From Mastigias papua (Eukaryota; Cnidaria; Scyphozoa; Rhizostomeae; Mastigiidae): DNA of 64,000 bases. The notes beneath the pieces are model-generated. The model made no database searches, was not told the DNA's origin, and was given only the letters and a program-made list of their open reading frames with translations. Within the stretch, counting starts at the first letter, position 1; each line of letters opens with the position of its first letter. Positions 1 to 13,334 of the stretch are shown here, in pieces. The translations under genes and the position numbers were made by a program. Location: the NCBI GenBank assembly GCA_964019165.1, contig OZ025276.1, positions 1,488,001 to 1,552,000 of the forward strand, given 5' to 3'.

Positions 1-1859
1 GTTGATTTGTAAGAAATACATTCTTTAACTTCATGATCCCCTATCTTCCAGGGTTTATTTTTCTTAGATTTTGCACAGGATTTCTGCTTTTGAATCAACA
101 TGACCTTAAGAGATTTAGAAAATTTGTCCAATGCATCCAGTTGTGACTGGAGGTCTTTTCTATCCTTTCCTAACAAACCAAGATCATCGGCATATAAAAG
201 TGATTGAACAGCTACATCGTCCTCTAATACCCGCTGAGAAGATGCCGTAATGTGATGATTTAGATCATTCACATATAATGCAAAAAGGACTGGGCTAAGA
301 AGGTACCCTTGCTGTACTCCTCTGCTACAAGGGACAATTTCAGTAAGACTATCATTACCCCTCACACATGATTTACCTTTATCATAGGTTACCCTTTATT
401 CTGTAATAAATCATAGGTTACCCTTATCATAGGTGTAATAGAGTGAGGTGATGACATTTAGAAAGTTACCCTTTATCCCAGCTTGTGGTCCACAGAATTG
501 AAGGCTTTTTTGAAATCTACAAAACATAAATACAGGGGCCCTTTATTCTTTCTGACATAATTGTCAATAATAGCTCAAAAAATGAAAATGTGATCAGATG
601 TCTGATATCCTTTTCTAAAACATATCTAATTTTGTTCAAGTATTTCAACATTAGAAATGACGTTGTTTTATCTCTCAAGCAAAACACCTAAGAAAAACTT
701 CCGAAATATACTCCGTAGTGTAATACCCCTGTACTTATTCAGATCTGCTTCATCACCCCCTTTAAAAAGTACTACAAGTATACCTATAGACCATTCCTCA
801 GGACATGTTCCAGATTGTAACAATGTGTTACATGGTTTGGTAAAAACATTCAAGAAGTTGTCATTTCTGTGTTTTAGAAGCTCAGCAGACAGCATATCAA
901 GTCCAGAAGCTTTTCCGCTTTTGAGCCTTTTAGCCATCAGTTTGACTTCCTCTAAGGAAATATCACGATTTAAAGTGTCATGAATTAGATTTTGAGTCAT
1001 GGTGTCGATAGAGGGAGCTAAGACTTCAGGTTCAGTGTTATCTCTACTATCTGCACAATTTAAAAGAGTACTGGAATAATTTGATAAATCCATATTAGAA
1101 AAGTTCAGAATGGGTTGTTTCTTTCTGTTTTTTACCTTTTTCCAAAATTCGTTTGGAGGTTCCCCTTCAGATTCCAAAGTTCTGTTTTCTTTTTTTCAAG
1201 GACACTTTGATGCTTGCATTTTATCAGTGTCTTATAAATCCTTCGTTGCTGTAAATAGGCCAACTTAAGATTAGTCACTTGATTATTTTTATTATTTGAG
1301 TAAAGTTGTAATGCAGCTTGATATTTTGTCTTTTGTTGTTTAGTAACTGTTTGCTTTCTTGACACTCAGCATCAAACCAAGTGCAACTAGTCTTCAACTC
1401 AAAATTGTTATTGTTTTTGCGAAACATATGTCTAGAGCTTAAACAAGCTTCAGATAAATCTATCATTTTGTTTCGCAATAAGTCTATAATGACCTCTAAG
1501 GGTGAATCGCCGTTGTCCAATTGATTTGATATGTTTTTAAGAAAAGTATTTATCTCATGATTTTCCATTGCCATAGATACAATTTCTAATGCTGAAGCAT
1601 CATTGAAATAGTATTGTTTTTTAAAATTCTGTATGAGTTTATTTTCTTCAGATGTAACTAGATTCACCAAAGGTATAACAGGTACTTCAGGTTGTGTTAC
1701 TGATTCCTTTATGAGAAATGACCTTTTTATAGATATTTCACTTGGGCTATGATCTGAGAGTTTGCATAGCTCACCGACACTCATTTTACTGACCATTGAC
1801 AAATTTCCTTGTCGTAAAAGAGCATAGTCAACTACACTGTTACCACTGTTAGTAAAACA
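1..1859 (-). pseudogene. LINE ORF2, end of endonuclease and reverse transcriptase (decayed, continues past left edge)
   Basis: This is the 3' half of a non-LTR retrotransposon ORF2, read right to left. From 1859 to about 1700 it carries the end of an APE-type endonuclease (seen: SVVDYALL, then LSDHSPSE). A linker follows, then reverse transcriptase: KSGKASGLD near 920, LNKYRGITL near 720, FVDFKKAFNSVDH near 510, SRGVQQGY near 330 and SLLYADDL near 200. The last is the catalytic YxDD. Frameshifts near 1170 and 660 and a small tandem rearrangement at 365-480 (repeated 'cataggttaccctt') break the frame, so it cannot make protein. Its N-terminal part is at 17516-18903, separated by the Helitron array. 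The clade is not resolved by eye. Confidence 0.88.
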
Positions 1860-4838
1860 TAGCTTAGTACTGATAGCCTGCTAGAACGCGGGCTCCCCTA
1901 GCCCCAGTTCAAAAGTTGCATATTAGCCTTGGAAAGACTAACGCTGTGCCCCCATGAAAGTTGCATGGTCTGGTCGCATAGGATCACGAGAAGGTGACGT
2001 TATGGGACTCTGCGATGGAGCACGTGACTTTCAGCCTTGCATTGTGCAAATCGAAGACAATTGCGAGAAAAAATTGTGCAAAAAGTGGTCGGATACCTGC
2101 GCTAGGCTACGGGGCAGTAAAGGGACAGGAAGAATGTCAAGAAGCCCCATAGCCTAGCGCAGGTATCCGACCACTTTTTGCACAATTTTTTCTCTCAATT
2201 GTCTTCGATTTGCACAATGCAAGGCTGAAAGTCACGTGCTCCATCGCAGAGTCCCATAACGTCACCTTCTCGTGATCCTATGCGACCAGACCATGCAACT
2301 TTCATGGGGGCACAGCGTTAGTCTTTCCAAGGCTAATATGCAACTTTTGAACTGGGGCTAGGGGAGCCCGCGTTCTAGCGGGCTATCAGTACTAAGCTAG
2401 TCTATATTATATGAATTATGCACAGAATTGTTTAAAATGCTCTCTAAAATGAGGCGCTAATGAAAATACATTACATATTGTCTCTTGCTTCACTCAATTC
2501 TAACTTAAGGAGTTTTGTAAAATCTAGTGATATAATTTTAGGATGTCTTAACAGATACAATATAGCACATGAAGTGGCAGGTATGAGTGGGTCTGTTATC
2601 GTGTAGGTGACCACTAATCTTGTCTACAGAGGTAAAGGATCAAGTCTGACCCATTCATGTAGGTGTTATACAACTGGAATCTATGATAGGACTGTGTAGT
2701 TCCAGGTGATAAAACAAAAGAATATTGCTTAGTATTCCTATATCACAGCTTTATATATATATATAACAGAGTGTAAAGCCCATGACTGAGCAGCATGAAT
2801 CATCATATTAGATTTCAACCAAAGTTCTTGGGGGGAGTTCATAGGTTATGGCTATACAAAACAAATAAAGCAGCTATCCAGTACTAAATTATCTGTTACA
2901 ACCATGTAAAATTCAGATTTCAAATAATAATGGTAGTTGGATAGAAGAAAGTGGCTCCATAAATCAAAATGTTGCTATCTAGTACTAATTCATCCCTAAA
3001 AAGCTATACTATCATATGCAGAATGATCCATGGAAGTCAGTAATTCTTTGAATTGAGTCATAATATATATACTGCATTACCAACTAAGATTTCAAATGAA
3101 GGTATTACTTCAGTGGGGGCAAGATAAATTCATCCCTTAAGAGTATATCATCACGTGCAGAATGGTCTATGGAATTCAGTAATGGAATTTATATCAAGTG
3201 ATCTGAGAAAGAAGGGCAACTGTGCCAACAAAAGAACATTTAGTTTAGTAGAACCCCTTTAATATGACTTCACCAAAATACCTCTACCATCTATAGTGGA
3301 AATAACCATGAGGCCTACTGTAAATAGAGTGAAAACAAAGTGAAAAGAGAGTTACTGAGCTGAGAATAAAGTTGGTAAGATCCTAGTGTTTGCCTGTAAA
3401 ATATGTATGATAAAATCAAGGAGTAAATTCGAGTTGAAGGGCAATATCTCAAACCTAAACAAAGTGGCCTAACTGTTGAGACATCCTAACATCCATCTCA
3501 TGTGCATATACTAAGAATCAAGAGCAAGCTAAAGGCTCCTAGTACATAAGCAAATATTGCATTGAATGCCTCCTGAATATCATAATGATACTTCTGCAGT
3601 AACAAAACGGTAATTTAGAACAGAAAATCAAGCAAAAACTTAGGGGAACTACCATGATCTTAATGCCCTTGAAGCAAAGTTATGGAATCACCCTCAAAAG
3701 ACCGCAATTAAATTCCAAAACAAAGTACAACAGGTATCTGCGATCGTGAGATGAACTTGGGAATCCCCTTGCATATCATCATACACACTATGACAAAAGT
3801 AAAGGGTGAAAGTAAAAACTGCAAAATTAGGGTAACCAAATTCAGCAATAGCCCTATACATACCTCAGTGAAAGCATTCCACATACCAATACTTTATCGC
3901 CAAACATAACCATATCCTATGCCATTCGTACATGCGGTAAAAGCAATGAATAAATTCCAAGCTACCAAGGAATACAACAGTAAACATACAGTAATCATTT
4001 CATCACAATTTAGTAAGAAAAGTAGGATAACTTAGCTAATGAAATCAAGCGAAAAAAGCACTAAACTGAAAGCTGAAAGACAAAATTCTCCTCCAAGTCA
4101 CACGGCAATATTACGGTAGTGCATATCAAAACATTCCCAAATGAAAGCAGCATGCACGCCATTCCATGTCATCAAAATATGCATGAAGAGCAAACAAACT
4201 GCCATAGTCTAGCACAGAATAGAAATTCAAACATATGTTGAATATGTTTTCACAATTTAGCAGTAAAAGCACGGTGATTTAGCACATAGAATCAAACAAC
4301 TTGGAGAAGAACTGTCATGGCGGCAATAACTTCGAGGGAAGGTGGTTGAATCTGGTTGAAAAATATAGAAATAAATGGCTCGCAACAGCAGAATACAGAT
4401 GAAATGGACAAAGGACATACATGGAATCTTAAATCAATCCATCTACAGAAAACAGAGTCGGTTTACCTGGGAAGACAGTGACAAAAATCTCCTCGCAATC
4501 ACACACAGCAACATCGTCCTCCATGAACAGTCGCAAACGTGAAAGCAACAGTCCTGCGCAGAGGTGTCAAGTGAGCATGGCGGAAAGTATAGGAAAGCAG
4601 TGGCCATACATTGAAAGTGGAATATCTCAGCAAAAAGAACAGATATGGAAAAATCCCTCCTTTGTGAGTAAATAGACCCCAAGGAGAACCCCTAAACCGA
4701 ATTTGGTTGCGATCCCCCTACAGGCCTAGGAGGAGAAGTGTCATTAAAATCAGGCGAAAAATGGGTCACGTGGTACAAATTCGAGCAATCTGATTGGTTT
4801 GGCATAAAGTATCATATAGGCATCTTAGTATATAGTGA
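1860..4838 (-). mobile_element. Helitron-like unit H1 (subfamily A, non-autonomous)
   Basis: This is the leftmost of four units lying end to end. Read on the minus strand it starts TCACTATATACTAAGATGCC at 4838 and ends in the palindrome at 1861-2398, whose tip is CTAAGCTA followed by T. A TC start, a GC-rich hairpin near the 3' end and insertion between A and T without target duplication are Helitron traits. No Rep or helicase domain is encoded, so the unit is non-autonomous. The body (2401-4838) matches the body of H4 nearly throughout and is a diverged relative of H2/H3 (shared stretch around 3440-3480 and 3720-3780). I see no credible gene in it; short open frames are chance. Confidence 0.7.
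1861..2398. repeat. Long palindrome (foldback) of unit H1
   Basis: The two arms of about 250 bp are nearly perfect reverse complements around a 28-base loop at 2116-2143. Each arm ends in a short nested hairpin (GCCCGC...GCGGGC with variations). The inner, right-hand arm ends CTAG at 2397-2400, followed by TC. That is the textbook Helitron 3' terminus: hairpin, about 12 bases, then CTAG|T. The outer arm ends AGCTTAGTACTGATAGCC read on plus. Transcription across it would give a hairpin RNA of about 530 bases. Confidence 0.9.
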
Positions 4839-4844
4839 TTTTTT

Positions 4845-5427
4845 GATAGCCCGCTAGACGCGGGCTCCCCTACCTCAGTTACCCGCTGGCCCAGTCAAAA
4901 TGAATCTGCAAATTAGCCTTGGAAAGACTAACGCAGTGCCCCATCCAGGTTGCATGGTCCGCATTGTCGATGAACATGACTGAAAACGCTTGCATTGGAT
5001 CAAGAGAAGATGACGTCATTGGAGCACATGACATCCGGCCTTTGCAATGGACAAATCGACTAAAATTTAAGAGAAAAATCTTGTGCAAAAATGCTCGGAT
5101 ACCTGCGCTAGGCTATGGGGCTTTTGGACATTCTTCTTCATCTTCTAAAGCCCCATAGCCTAGCGCAGGTATCCGAGCATTTTTGCACAAGATTTTTCTC
5201 TTAAATTTTAGTCGATTTGTCCATTGCAAAGGCCGGATGTCATGTGCTCCAATGACGTCATCTTCTCTTGATCCAATGCGAGCGTTTTCAGTCATGTTCA
5301 TCGACAATGCGGACCATGCAACCTGGATGGGGCACTGCGTTAGTCTTTCCAAGGCTAATTTGCAGATTCATTTTGACTGGGCCAGCGGGTAACTGAGGTA
5401 GGGGAGCCCGCGTCTAGCGGGCTATCA
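4845..5427. repeat. Long palindrome (foldback) of unit H2
   Basis: The inverted arms are about 280 bp each, with a loop of about 22 bases at 5125-5146. The arms contain a TGACGTCA (CRE-like) site next to ATTGG, once per arm. The inner arm ends with the hairpin AGCCCGCGTCTAGCGGGCT, then CTAG at 5438-5441, followed by TC. A TATATAG box lies just left of the palindrome (about 4829-4835), with an inverted CCAAT box (ATTGG) about 40 bp further upstream. A plus-strand transcript of the hairpin is therefore conceivable, though this is inference. Confidence 0.9.
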
Positions 5428-5495
5428 AACAAAACCGCTAGTCTCCAGTATATAAATAAAGTAGTTAAGTAGAGCAAATGTTTGTTACAATAAAC

Positions 5496-6760
5496 TACTG
5501 AAGGACACATATAATGTATAGTCTTCAGCATCATTCAGTAACATATAGGCATTAAAGTAGGCTTTATGCAACAACACTACCTCAGAATTGTATAGTCTAA
5601 GTGTTCAAAATTAAGATATTATTGCGTTGTAATCCTACAGCAATCTGAAAGGTCGCAATATTTCGGCCAAAACCATGCAAGTGAATGGTACACTCTTGTC
5701 AAAAACACAAAGTTGTAACTCTTAAAAATCAGTGATAAGATTTAGAGCTTGCATTATCAAATGAACTTTAAAAGAATAGTTTTGTGTTAGATATGGGGGG
5801 GGGGTTATAGGTCTATTCAGTAAAATAAAAATAAGGTTCCTAGCTGTAACTAATACAAAATGTTAGCAACATATCACCACATGTAGAATGATATATCAAA
5901 AAGTGATAATGCTAGTGGCAACAATTGATATCTGACAGTGATACAGGCTAGTGACAAAAAGCATACAGGCAAGCAATCAAGTAATATACTGCTACAACTC
6001 TGTTCTAAGGACATCAAGTAGGCACACCCAGTAATCAGTGGCAAACTGCTATAATATCTAGGTTGAGGCATTCAATTAGGTATTTTGACATGGCAATGAC
6101 TAATGATACATTAGTGGTACATTAGACTACAAAAGGAAGCACAGTATGTATAGTCTTCAGCATCATTCAGTACCATCTAGGCATTAAAGTAGGCTGTATG
6201 CAATAACACTACCTCAGAACTTTATAGTCTAAGTGTTCAAAATTAAAATACTATTGCTTTGTAATCCTACAGCATACTCAAAGGTCAGAATACTATAGGC
6301 CAAAATCATGTAAGTGAATGGTAAACTCTTGTCAAAAACACAAAGGTGTAACTCTTAAAAATGAGATTTAAAAGAATAGTTATGTGTTAGATAGGGGGGC
6401 TTTATATGTCTATTCAATATAATACAAATAAGTTTCTAGCTGTAACTAATACAACTCTTTAACAATATATCACCACATGCAGAATGATATATCAAAAGTG
6501 ATAATGCTAGTGGTAATAACTGATATCTGACAGTGATACAGGCTAGTGAAAAAGTCATACAGGCAGGCAATCAGGTAATATACTGCTACAACTCTGGTCT
6601 AAGGACATCAATTGGGCACACCCAGTTAACACTTACAAACTGCTTTAATATTTAGATTCAAGTAGGTTTTTTGACATGGCAATGCCTAATGATACTGTTT
6701 AATTCAAGTGCATCAAAGCTGAGGAATGTTCCTAACAGATGGTCTAGAATATTCAACAAC
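5496..6760. repeat. 632-bp tandem duplication inside H2
   Basis: The segment beginning 'gtatagtcttcagcatcattcag' near 5515 recurs 632 bases later near 6147. The two copies stay similar through the stretch ending 'ttgacatggcaatg', near 6100 in the first copy and 6690 in the second. The equivalent place in H3 (from about 10660) has one copy. The copies differ by scattered substitutions, so the duplication is not recent. Confidence 0.85.
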
Positions 6761-8802
6761 GACGTAAATTCAAAAACTGTGTATGAATGTCACATAAGTT
6801 TGCCTAAATAATAATCTCTTAGAGCAAACCCCTCATGATATTTCATTATGAAGACTACTGTTAATTGAGGTGGGGGCTGGAAGGTGGGGGCTGGAAGGTG
6901 GGGCTGCAGGAATCAAGTCTACGCAATAAAAATGCTGGTTATCATACACCAATTGACCAACTAAAAATATGTTATCATGTGCAGAATGATTTATGGAAAT
7001 CATTAATGGTATCTATACCAAATTATCTCAGCAAGGCTCAGATCTGGTTTGCCAGGAAAAGAACATTTAGCAGAAAAGTACCCACATACAGATCCAACCA
7101 AAATAAAACTAAAATATATAGTGAACACAAATATTAGAGTGCTGTAAATAAACAGTGTTAGACTGCTGTTAGTACATAGGCAATTAGTAAGGTACTATAT
7201 TGAATAAAGCCTCGTGAATAAGCTACTTAAGTGCGTTGAATACAAAGCTAAGTTAGAATACACTATCACTCCAAATAAATCAGGAAGGACCTACTGGAAA
7301 ACGCACGGTACTATACACCATATTATCAGTGAAGTAGTAAATAAAATATCCGTAGTAGGCTTGGTACCATTAACTATAAATACCCCAGTGATTTAGACTA
7401 CAAAGTGTACTACTGGGAATAAGCAAGTCATCAGCTTTGGAAACTGAGAGTAATGTGAAACGCCCATCAAAGTTTTAGAGGGAATACACGTACTACTTTC
7501 CTCAAAATACTGCAAAAAAAGTGAACGGGAAAGAGAGCTATTCACTCCATAAATCTAAGGAATAATTTGAATAATATCCTAGCTCCAGCTTGCAATAAGT
7601 GTATCCTAAAAAGCAAGAGCTAAGCAGAGGTGACTGACAACATCTCAAACGTAAACAAAGCGGCCTAACTATTCAGGTATACTTCAGCGAAAATCTCACG
7701 CAAAGACAAAGTACAAACAGTTCGCTAAAAGTCCTAGTATATCAGTAAACACTACAGTCAGCAACTCCTAAATACTATGCCGACAGTTCTGCAGTAACAA
7801 AAAGCTACTTTACAGGCGAAAATCAAGCGAACATGACAGGAACTGGCATGATCATATGGCCCCCGACGCAATCGCATGGAATCTCCCTCAAAACATCGCA
7901 TTAAATCTTGTCTAGCTGGGAAAGTAGCGACCATTCTACACAAAACAATCCTGGGAAAACTAAAATCAAACTGTGTCAATGAAATAAGCCACTTACCTTA
8001 GAGAAAAGGAACGAAATTCCATGAAGACATGCAAGATATCCATCAACTTTGTAAACACGCCCTCAACTGCAAACTTGCGGCCTTATGTAAATACTATTGT
8101 TCACAAACAAAGGATGATAGGTTTCTGCGATCCTGATCTCAAGTTGGGAATCCCCTCGCATTTCTATCTACAACCTACAACAAAATAAAGAGTGTAAGAA
8201 TACCAACATAGCATAGGAATACTATTAAGAACAGTTAGCAAATAAATTACACAAACTTTGGACATCTCTGTACAAACCGTATTTAGATGTTTCTTGACTA
8301 CTGGCAATGAGAATCAAACACACAGAGTAGTTGCTTCCATGGCTGACCTGAGGCGAATGGAAACTTCTGATAACAGTTATATTACCCATAAAAACTTACA
8401 CCCTTATCACAATCAAATAAAAAAACAAAAACCTAGGCCCAACTGAATTCAGCAATGACCATATTCAGTAGCCCCTGTACCACAATTCATCAGGAAACAC
8501 AACAATGTCCTATCCCATCTACGCACGCATTAAATTCAAGCAATAAATATAGCAAGTCAGCACGGAATACAGCAGAAAACATATCATAAGTATTTCATCA
8601 GAATGTTGTAAAAGACCCACAACGATCTAGAGAATAAATTCAGTCTGATCGGAGAGTATGTGTCATGGCGAATTACTCCCGAGGGAAGGTTGAGGAATCT
8701 CGCTGTCCCAAATAATGATATAACCTATGTAATATTAAACCCGATTAGTAGACAGACAACATAAAGGCAATCTACAAACAAACCTTATTAAATGAAAAAA
8801 CG

Positions 8803-9620
8803 ACTCACCTGGTACCGGACGGACGAAAGTTCGCTTGAAGTCACCCGGGAACAGCGAAGAACATCAATCGTTTTGGAGAAGAACCGTCATGGCGGAAAAT
8901 GCCCGAGGGAAGTGATTGTAATCTCGCTGACAATAGTGAACATAGGGTGTCGAAAATACTATAGAAATTACACGCAGTTAACAGAGCAAAGACAGGCAAT
9001 TTGAAATCAAACTTAATAGATTTAGACCACTACTCACCTGGTAGAAAATACTTGCAATAGTTCCTTCCAAGTCAAAGGGCAAACTGTGACCCTGAGGGCA
9101 CTGTCGAAATTAAAAGCTACCCGATCGCAATTATCTCCAGTATATACACGCGAAATACACACTACAATAGCAGAGAATATAACTGTGAAATTCTCCTCGA
9201 TACTTAAGAACAATTTAGCACGAACAGCACGGTGATTTAGGGAATAGATTAGAACGGCATGGGAAGCAACTGTCATGGCGATAATCCAGCGAGAGAGGTT
9301 CGCGGGACTTCGCTGAAAACATTGAGATACATAGCTCATAATCGTAGGCAAGGCACACATGCGACAAAGGACAAATTGGTACACTCAAGTCGAAATGTGT
9401 TGTACGAAAGTAGCGACTCACCTAGCATCAAAAGAACGAAATTTTCCACGAGTGGGCTCTTGAACTGTAATGGCGATTAACACGCGGGGGATGGTCTTGG
9501 AATATCACGGAAACCTAGGACATAAAGTAACCAAAACAGAAGAAAACGCACACATTAGAGGGAGTAAATACACGCAAACATATATGAAACGTTTAAGCAC
9601 GAAAAGAGCAACTCACCTGG
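8803..9620 (-). other. Array of four modules ending in splice-donor-like CCAGGTGAGT (H2)
   Basis: On the minus strand the segments at 9611-9620, 9416-9425, 9032-9041 and 8803-8812 read CCAGGTGAGT or CTAGGTGAGT, a strong 5' splice-site consensus. Three of the segments (those ending at 9416, 9032 and 8803) are preceded by a recurring CGCCATGAC or close variant (near 9468, 9274 and 8886). The spacing is 190-385 bp. Frames after the ATG are short (one stops after eight codons), so these are not obvious coding exons. They could be captured and amplified first-exon or promoter segments. A related GTAAGT-type site lies at about 7990. Confidence 0.5.
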
Positions 9621-9978
9621 TAGGAAAAGCGACCACTTTCTCCTCGACATCTGCCATCAAGCGAAACCCGAGTGAGGACTGCCAGTGCTACCAATAGAGT
9701 AGGCTATCCATGCGGACGACAACAATGGAGGACAAAAGGCGAAAGACAAAGGGTAGAAAATCGCCAGATAGAAAGTGGAATAGCTTGGCAAAAACTCTAG
9801 ATAATATAACAAAACTCAAAAAGGAGCGTATTCAGAACGAGTGCGACCTGCTACATAAGTCTGGTGGTCATCAGGAGAAGATCCTAATTTAAGTATAATT
9901 AACGCGGCAATTGGCGGTACTTTTGATGGGAACAATGGTGGAGCTCATTTGCATTTTAGGCATCTTAGTATATAGAGA

Positions 9979-10584
9979 GGTTTTTTTTGATAGCCCGCTA
10001 AACGCGGGCTCCCCTGCCCCAGTTACCCGCTGGCCCTGTCAAAATCACTTTGCAAATTAGCCTTGGAAAGACTAACGCAGTGCCCCCATGAAAGGTTGCA
10101 TGGTCTGCATTGTCGATGAGCATGGATGAAAAAGCTCGCATAGGATCAAGAGAAGTTGACGTCATTGGAGCACGTGACATCCGGCCTTTGCAATGGACAA
10201 ATCGATTAAAATTTGACAGAAAACAGTTGTGCAAAAATGCTCGGATACCTGCGCTAGGCTATGGGGCTTTTGGACATTCTTCTTCATCGTCTAAAGCCCC
10301 ATAGCCTAGCGCAGGTATCCGAGCATTTTTGCACAACTGTTTTCTGTCAAATTTTAATCGATTTGTCCATTGCAAAGGCCGGATGTCACGTGCTCCAATG
10401 ACGTCAACTTCTCTTGATCCTATGCGAGCTTTTTCATCCATGCTCATCGACAATGCAGACCATGCAACCTTTCATGGGGGCACTGCGTTAGTCTTTCCAA
10501 GGCTAATTTGCAAAGTGATTTTGACAGGGCCAGCGGGTAACTGGGGCAGGGGAGCCCGCGTTTAGCGGGCTATCAAAAAAAACC
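9979..10584. repeat. Long palindrome (foldback) of unit H3
   Basis: This is the longest palindrome, about 606 bp. It includes matching T8 and A9 tracts outside the GATAGCCC tips. The arms share most bases with the H2 palindrome, including TGACGTCA near 10156 and again near 10400, and CACGTGAC near it. The inner arm ends with the hairpin, then CTAG at 10586-10589, followed by TC. An ATTTGCAT octamer and TATATAG box precede the left arm (about 9945-9975). Confidence 0.9.
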
Positions 10585-13334
10585 GCTAGTCTCCAGTACA
10601 TACAAAAAGTATTTACGTAGTGCAAATGGCCGTTACATTAAACTACTAAAGGAAGCACATTATGTATAGTCTTTAGCATCAGTCAGTATGATCTAGGCAT
10701 TACAGTTGGCTATATGCAATAAAACTACCTCAGAAGTTTATAGTCTACGTGTTCAAAATTAAAAAACTATTACTTTGTAATCCTACAGCAAACTCAAGGG
10801 TCACAATACTATGGGCCAAAATCATGTAAGTGACTGCTAAACTCTTGTCAAAACCATAAAGTTGTAACTCTTAAGAGTAAGTGATAAAATTTAGAGACTG
10901 CATCATCACATAAAATTTAAAACAATAGTTATGTATTAGATGGGAGGGGGGCTTTATATGTCTATTCAATACAATACAATTAAGGATGCTAGCTGTAATT
11001 AATACAAAAGTGTAACAACATATCACCACATGCAGAATGATAAATCAAAAGTGATAATGCTAGTGGTAACTACTGATATGCAAAAGTGATACAGGCTTGT
11101 GACAAAATCATACAGGCAGGCAATCAGGTAATATACTGCTACAAATCTGGTCTAGGGACATCAATTGGGCACACCTTGTAATAGTACACACTTTTGAAAC
11201 TCCAATAAAATTTAGATTCAAGTAGGTTGTTTGACATGGCGGTGCCTAATGATACTGTTTAATTCAACTGCATCAGAGATGAAGATTATTCCTAACAGAT
11301 GCTCTAGAATATTCCACCAAGACTTCAAAGTCAAAAACTGTGTATGAATATGGCATAGGCTTGTATACATAATAATCGCTTAGAGCACACCCCTCATAAT
11401 AGTCGATAATGATTAATACTGGTAAGTGAGGTGGGGGCTGGATGGTGGGGCTCCAGGAATCAAGTCTACACAATACACATACTTGTTATCCAAAACTACT
11501 TCACCAACAAACATAATGTTATCATGTGCAGAATGATTATGGAAATCATTAATGGTGTCTATAACAGATCATCTCAGCAAGGCACAGAGCTGGTTTGCCA
11601 GGAAAAGATCATTTAGTATCAAAGTGCCCACATGCAAATTCAACCAAACACTAAAGCATATAGTGAATACAAATAATAGACTGTTGTAACTAAAGGGTGT
11701 TAGACTGCTGTTAGTACATAGGAAATTAGTAAAGTACTATACTGAATGAAGCCTTGTGAATAAGTTACTTATGTGGGTTGAATACAAAGCTAACTTAGAA
11801 TACAATATCAGTGAAAATACATCAAGACGCAACTACCGTAAAACACACGGTACTATACACCATATTATCAGCGAATTAGTAGATAAAATATCCGTATAAG
11901 GCTTGGCACTTTTAACTATATATACCCCAGTGTTTTACAATATAAAGTGTACCACGGCAGCTATGGCGACTGAGAGTACTATGAAGCGCCCCTCAAAGGT
12001 TTAGAGAGAAGACACGCAGCACTTTACTCAAAATACTGAAAGGAAACCAAACGGGAAAGAGAGCTATTACACTCCACTAATGTAAGGAATAAGCTGAATA
12101 ATATCTTCGCTCCAGCTTACAATAAGTGTATCCTACAAAGCAAGAGCTAAGCAGAAGTGACTGACAACATCTCAAACGTAAACAAAGCGGCCTAACTACT
12201 CAGTTATAATTCACTGAAAATCTCGTGCAAAGACAAAGTACTACCAGAACGCTAACAGTCCTAGTATATCAGTAAATAATACAGCAAGCATCTCCTAAAT
12301 AGTAAATCGAAACTTCTGTAGTAACAAAACGGTAAATTAAAGGCGAAAATCAAGCGAACATGATAGAAACTGCCATGATCATATGACCCCCGAGCAAAGG
12401 CACTCGTATGGAATCTCCCTCAAAACATAGCACTAACTCTCGTCTAGCTGGGAAAGTAGCGATCATTCTAAACAAAACAATCCAGGCAAAACTATATCGA
12501 AACCTTGTCAATGAAATAAGCAACTTACCTTACAGAACAGAGACGACATTCCACGAAGAATTGCAAGATATCCATCCAGTTTGTAAACACGCCCTCAACT
12601 GCAAACTTGCGGCCTTGTGTAAACACTATTGTTCGCAAACAAAGGATGAGAGGTTTCTGCGATCGTGATCTCAAGTTGGGAATCCCCTCGCATTTCTATC
12701 TTCAACCTACAACAAAATAAAGAGTGTAAGAATACCAACATAGCATAGGAATACTATTAAGAACAGTTAGCAAATAAATTACACAAACTTTGGACATCTC
12801 TGTACACACCGTATTTAGATGTTTCTTGACTACTGGCAATGAGAATCAAACACACAGGGCAGTTGCCTCCATGGCTGAACTGAGGGGAATGGAAACTTCT
12901 GATAACAGTTATATTACCCATAAAAACTTACACCCTTATCCCAATCAAATAAAAAAACAAAACCCTAGGCCCAACCGAATTCAGCAATGACCATATTCAG
13001 CAGCCCCTGTACCACAATTCATCAGGAAACACAACAATGTCCTATCCCATCTACGCACGCATTAAATTCACGCAATGAATATAGCAATCCAGCAAGGAAT
13101 ACAGCAGTAAACATATAATAAGTATTTCGTCACAATCTTGTAAAAGACCCACAACGATCTAGAGAATAAATTCTATCTGATCGGAGAGGAAGTGTCATGG
13201 CGAATTACTCCCGATGGAAGGTTGAGGAATCTCGCTGTCCAAAATAATGATATAACCTATGTAATATTAAACCCGTTTAGTAGACAGACAAAATAAAGGC
13301 AATCTAAAAACAAACCTTATTACATGAAAAAACG

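Larger units (their letters stand above)
4839..9978 (-). mobile_element. Helitron-like unit H2 (subfamily B, non-autonomous)
   Basis: This second unit of the array is about 5.1 kb. On the minus strand it starts TCTCTATATACTAAGATGCC near 9978. Just inside is an octamer-like ATGCAAAT. It ends in the palindrome at 4845-5427. It is a close relative of H3 but about 0.6 kb longer because of a 632-bp internal tandem duplication (5496-6760). The right third carries four repeated modules with splice-donor-like ends. No Rep/helicase and no convincing coding gene are present. Open frames at 9034-9384 and 9215-9421 are matched in H3 but are more likely shared sequence than conserved protein. Confidence 0.68.

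Noticed and set aside
1954..2157. A CRISPR-like or tRNA reading of the repeated hairpins
   Set aside because: There is no regular spacer array and no cloverleaf; the hairpins are terminal parts of Helitron-like palindromes.
4919..5392. Paired open frames of about 70-80 codons on both strands of the H2 palindrome (similar ones in the other three)
   Set aside because: They are mirror images produced by the inverted arms; nothing suggests protein coding.
9034..9421. 116- and 68-codon minus frames matched by frames in H3 (13509-13956)
   Set aside because: Shared because the units are homologous; they overlap in different frames, have an indel that shifts the end, and show no domain.
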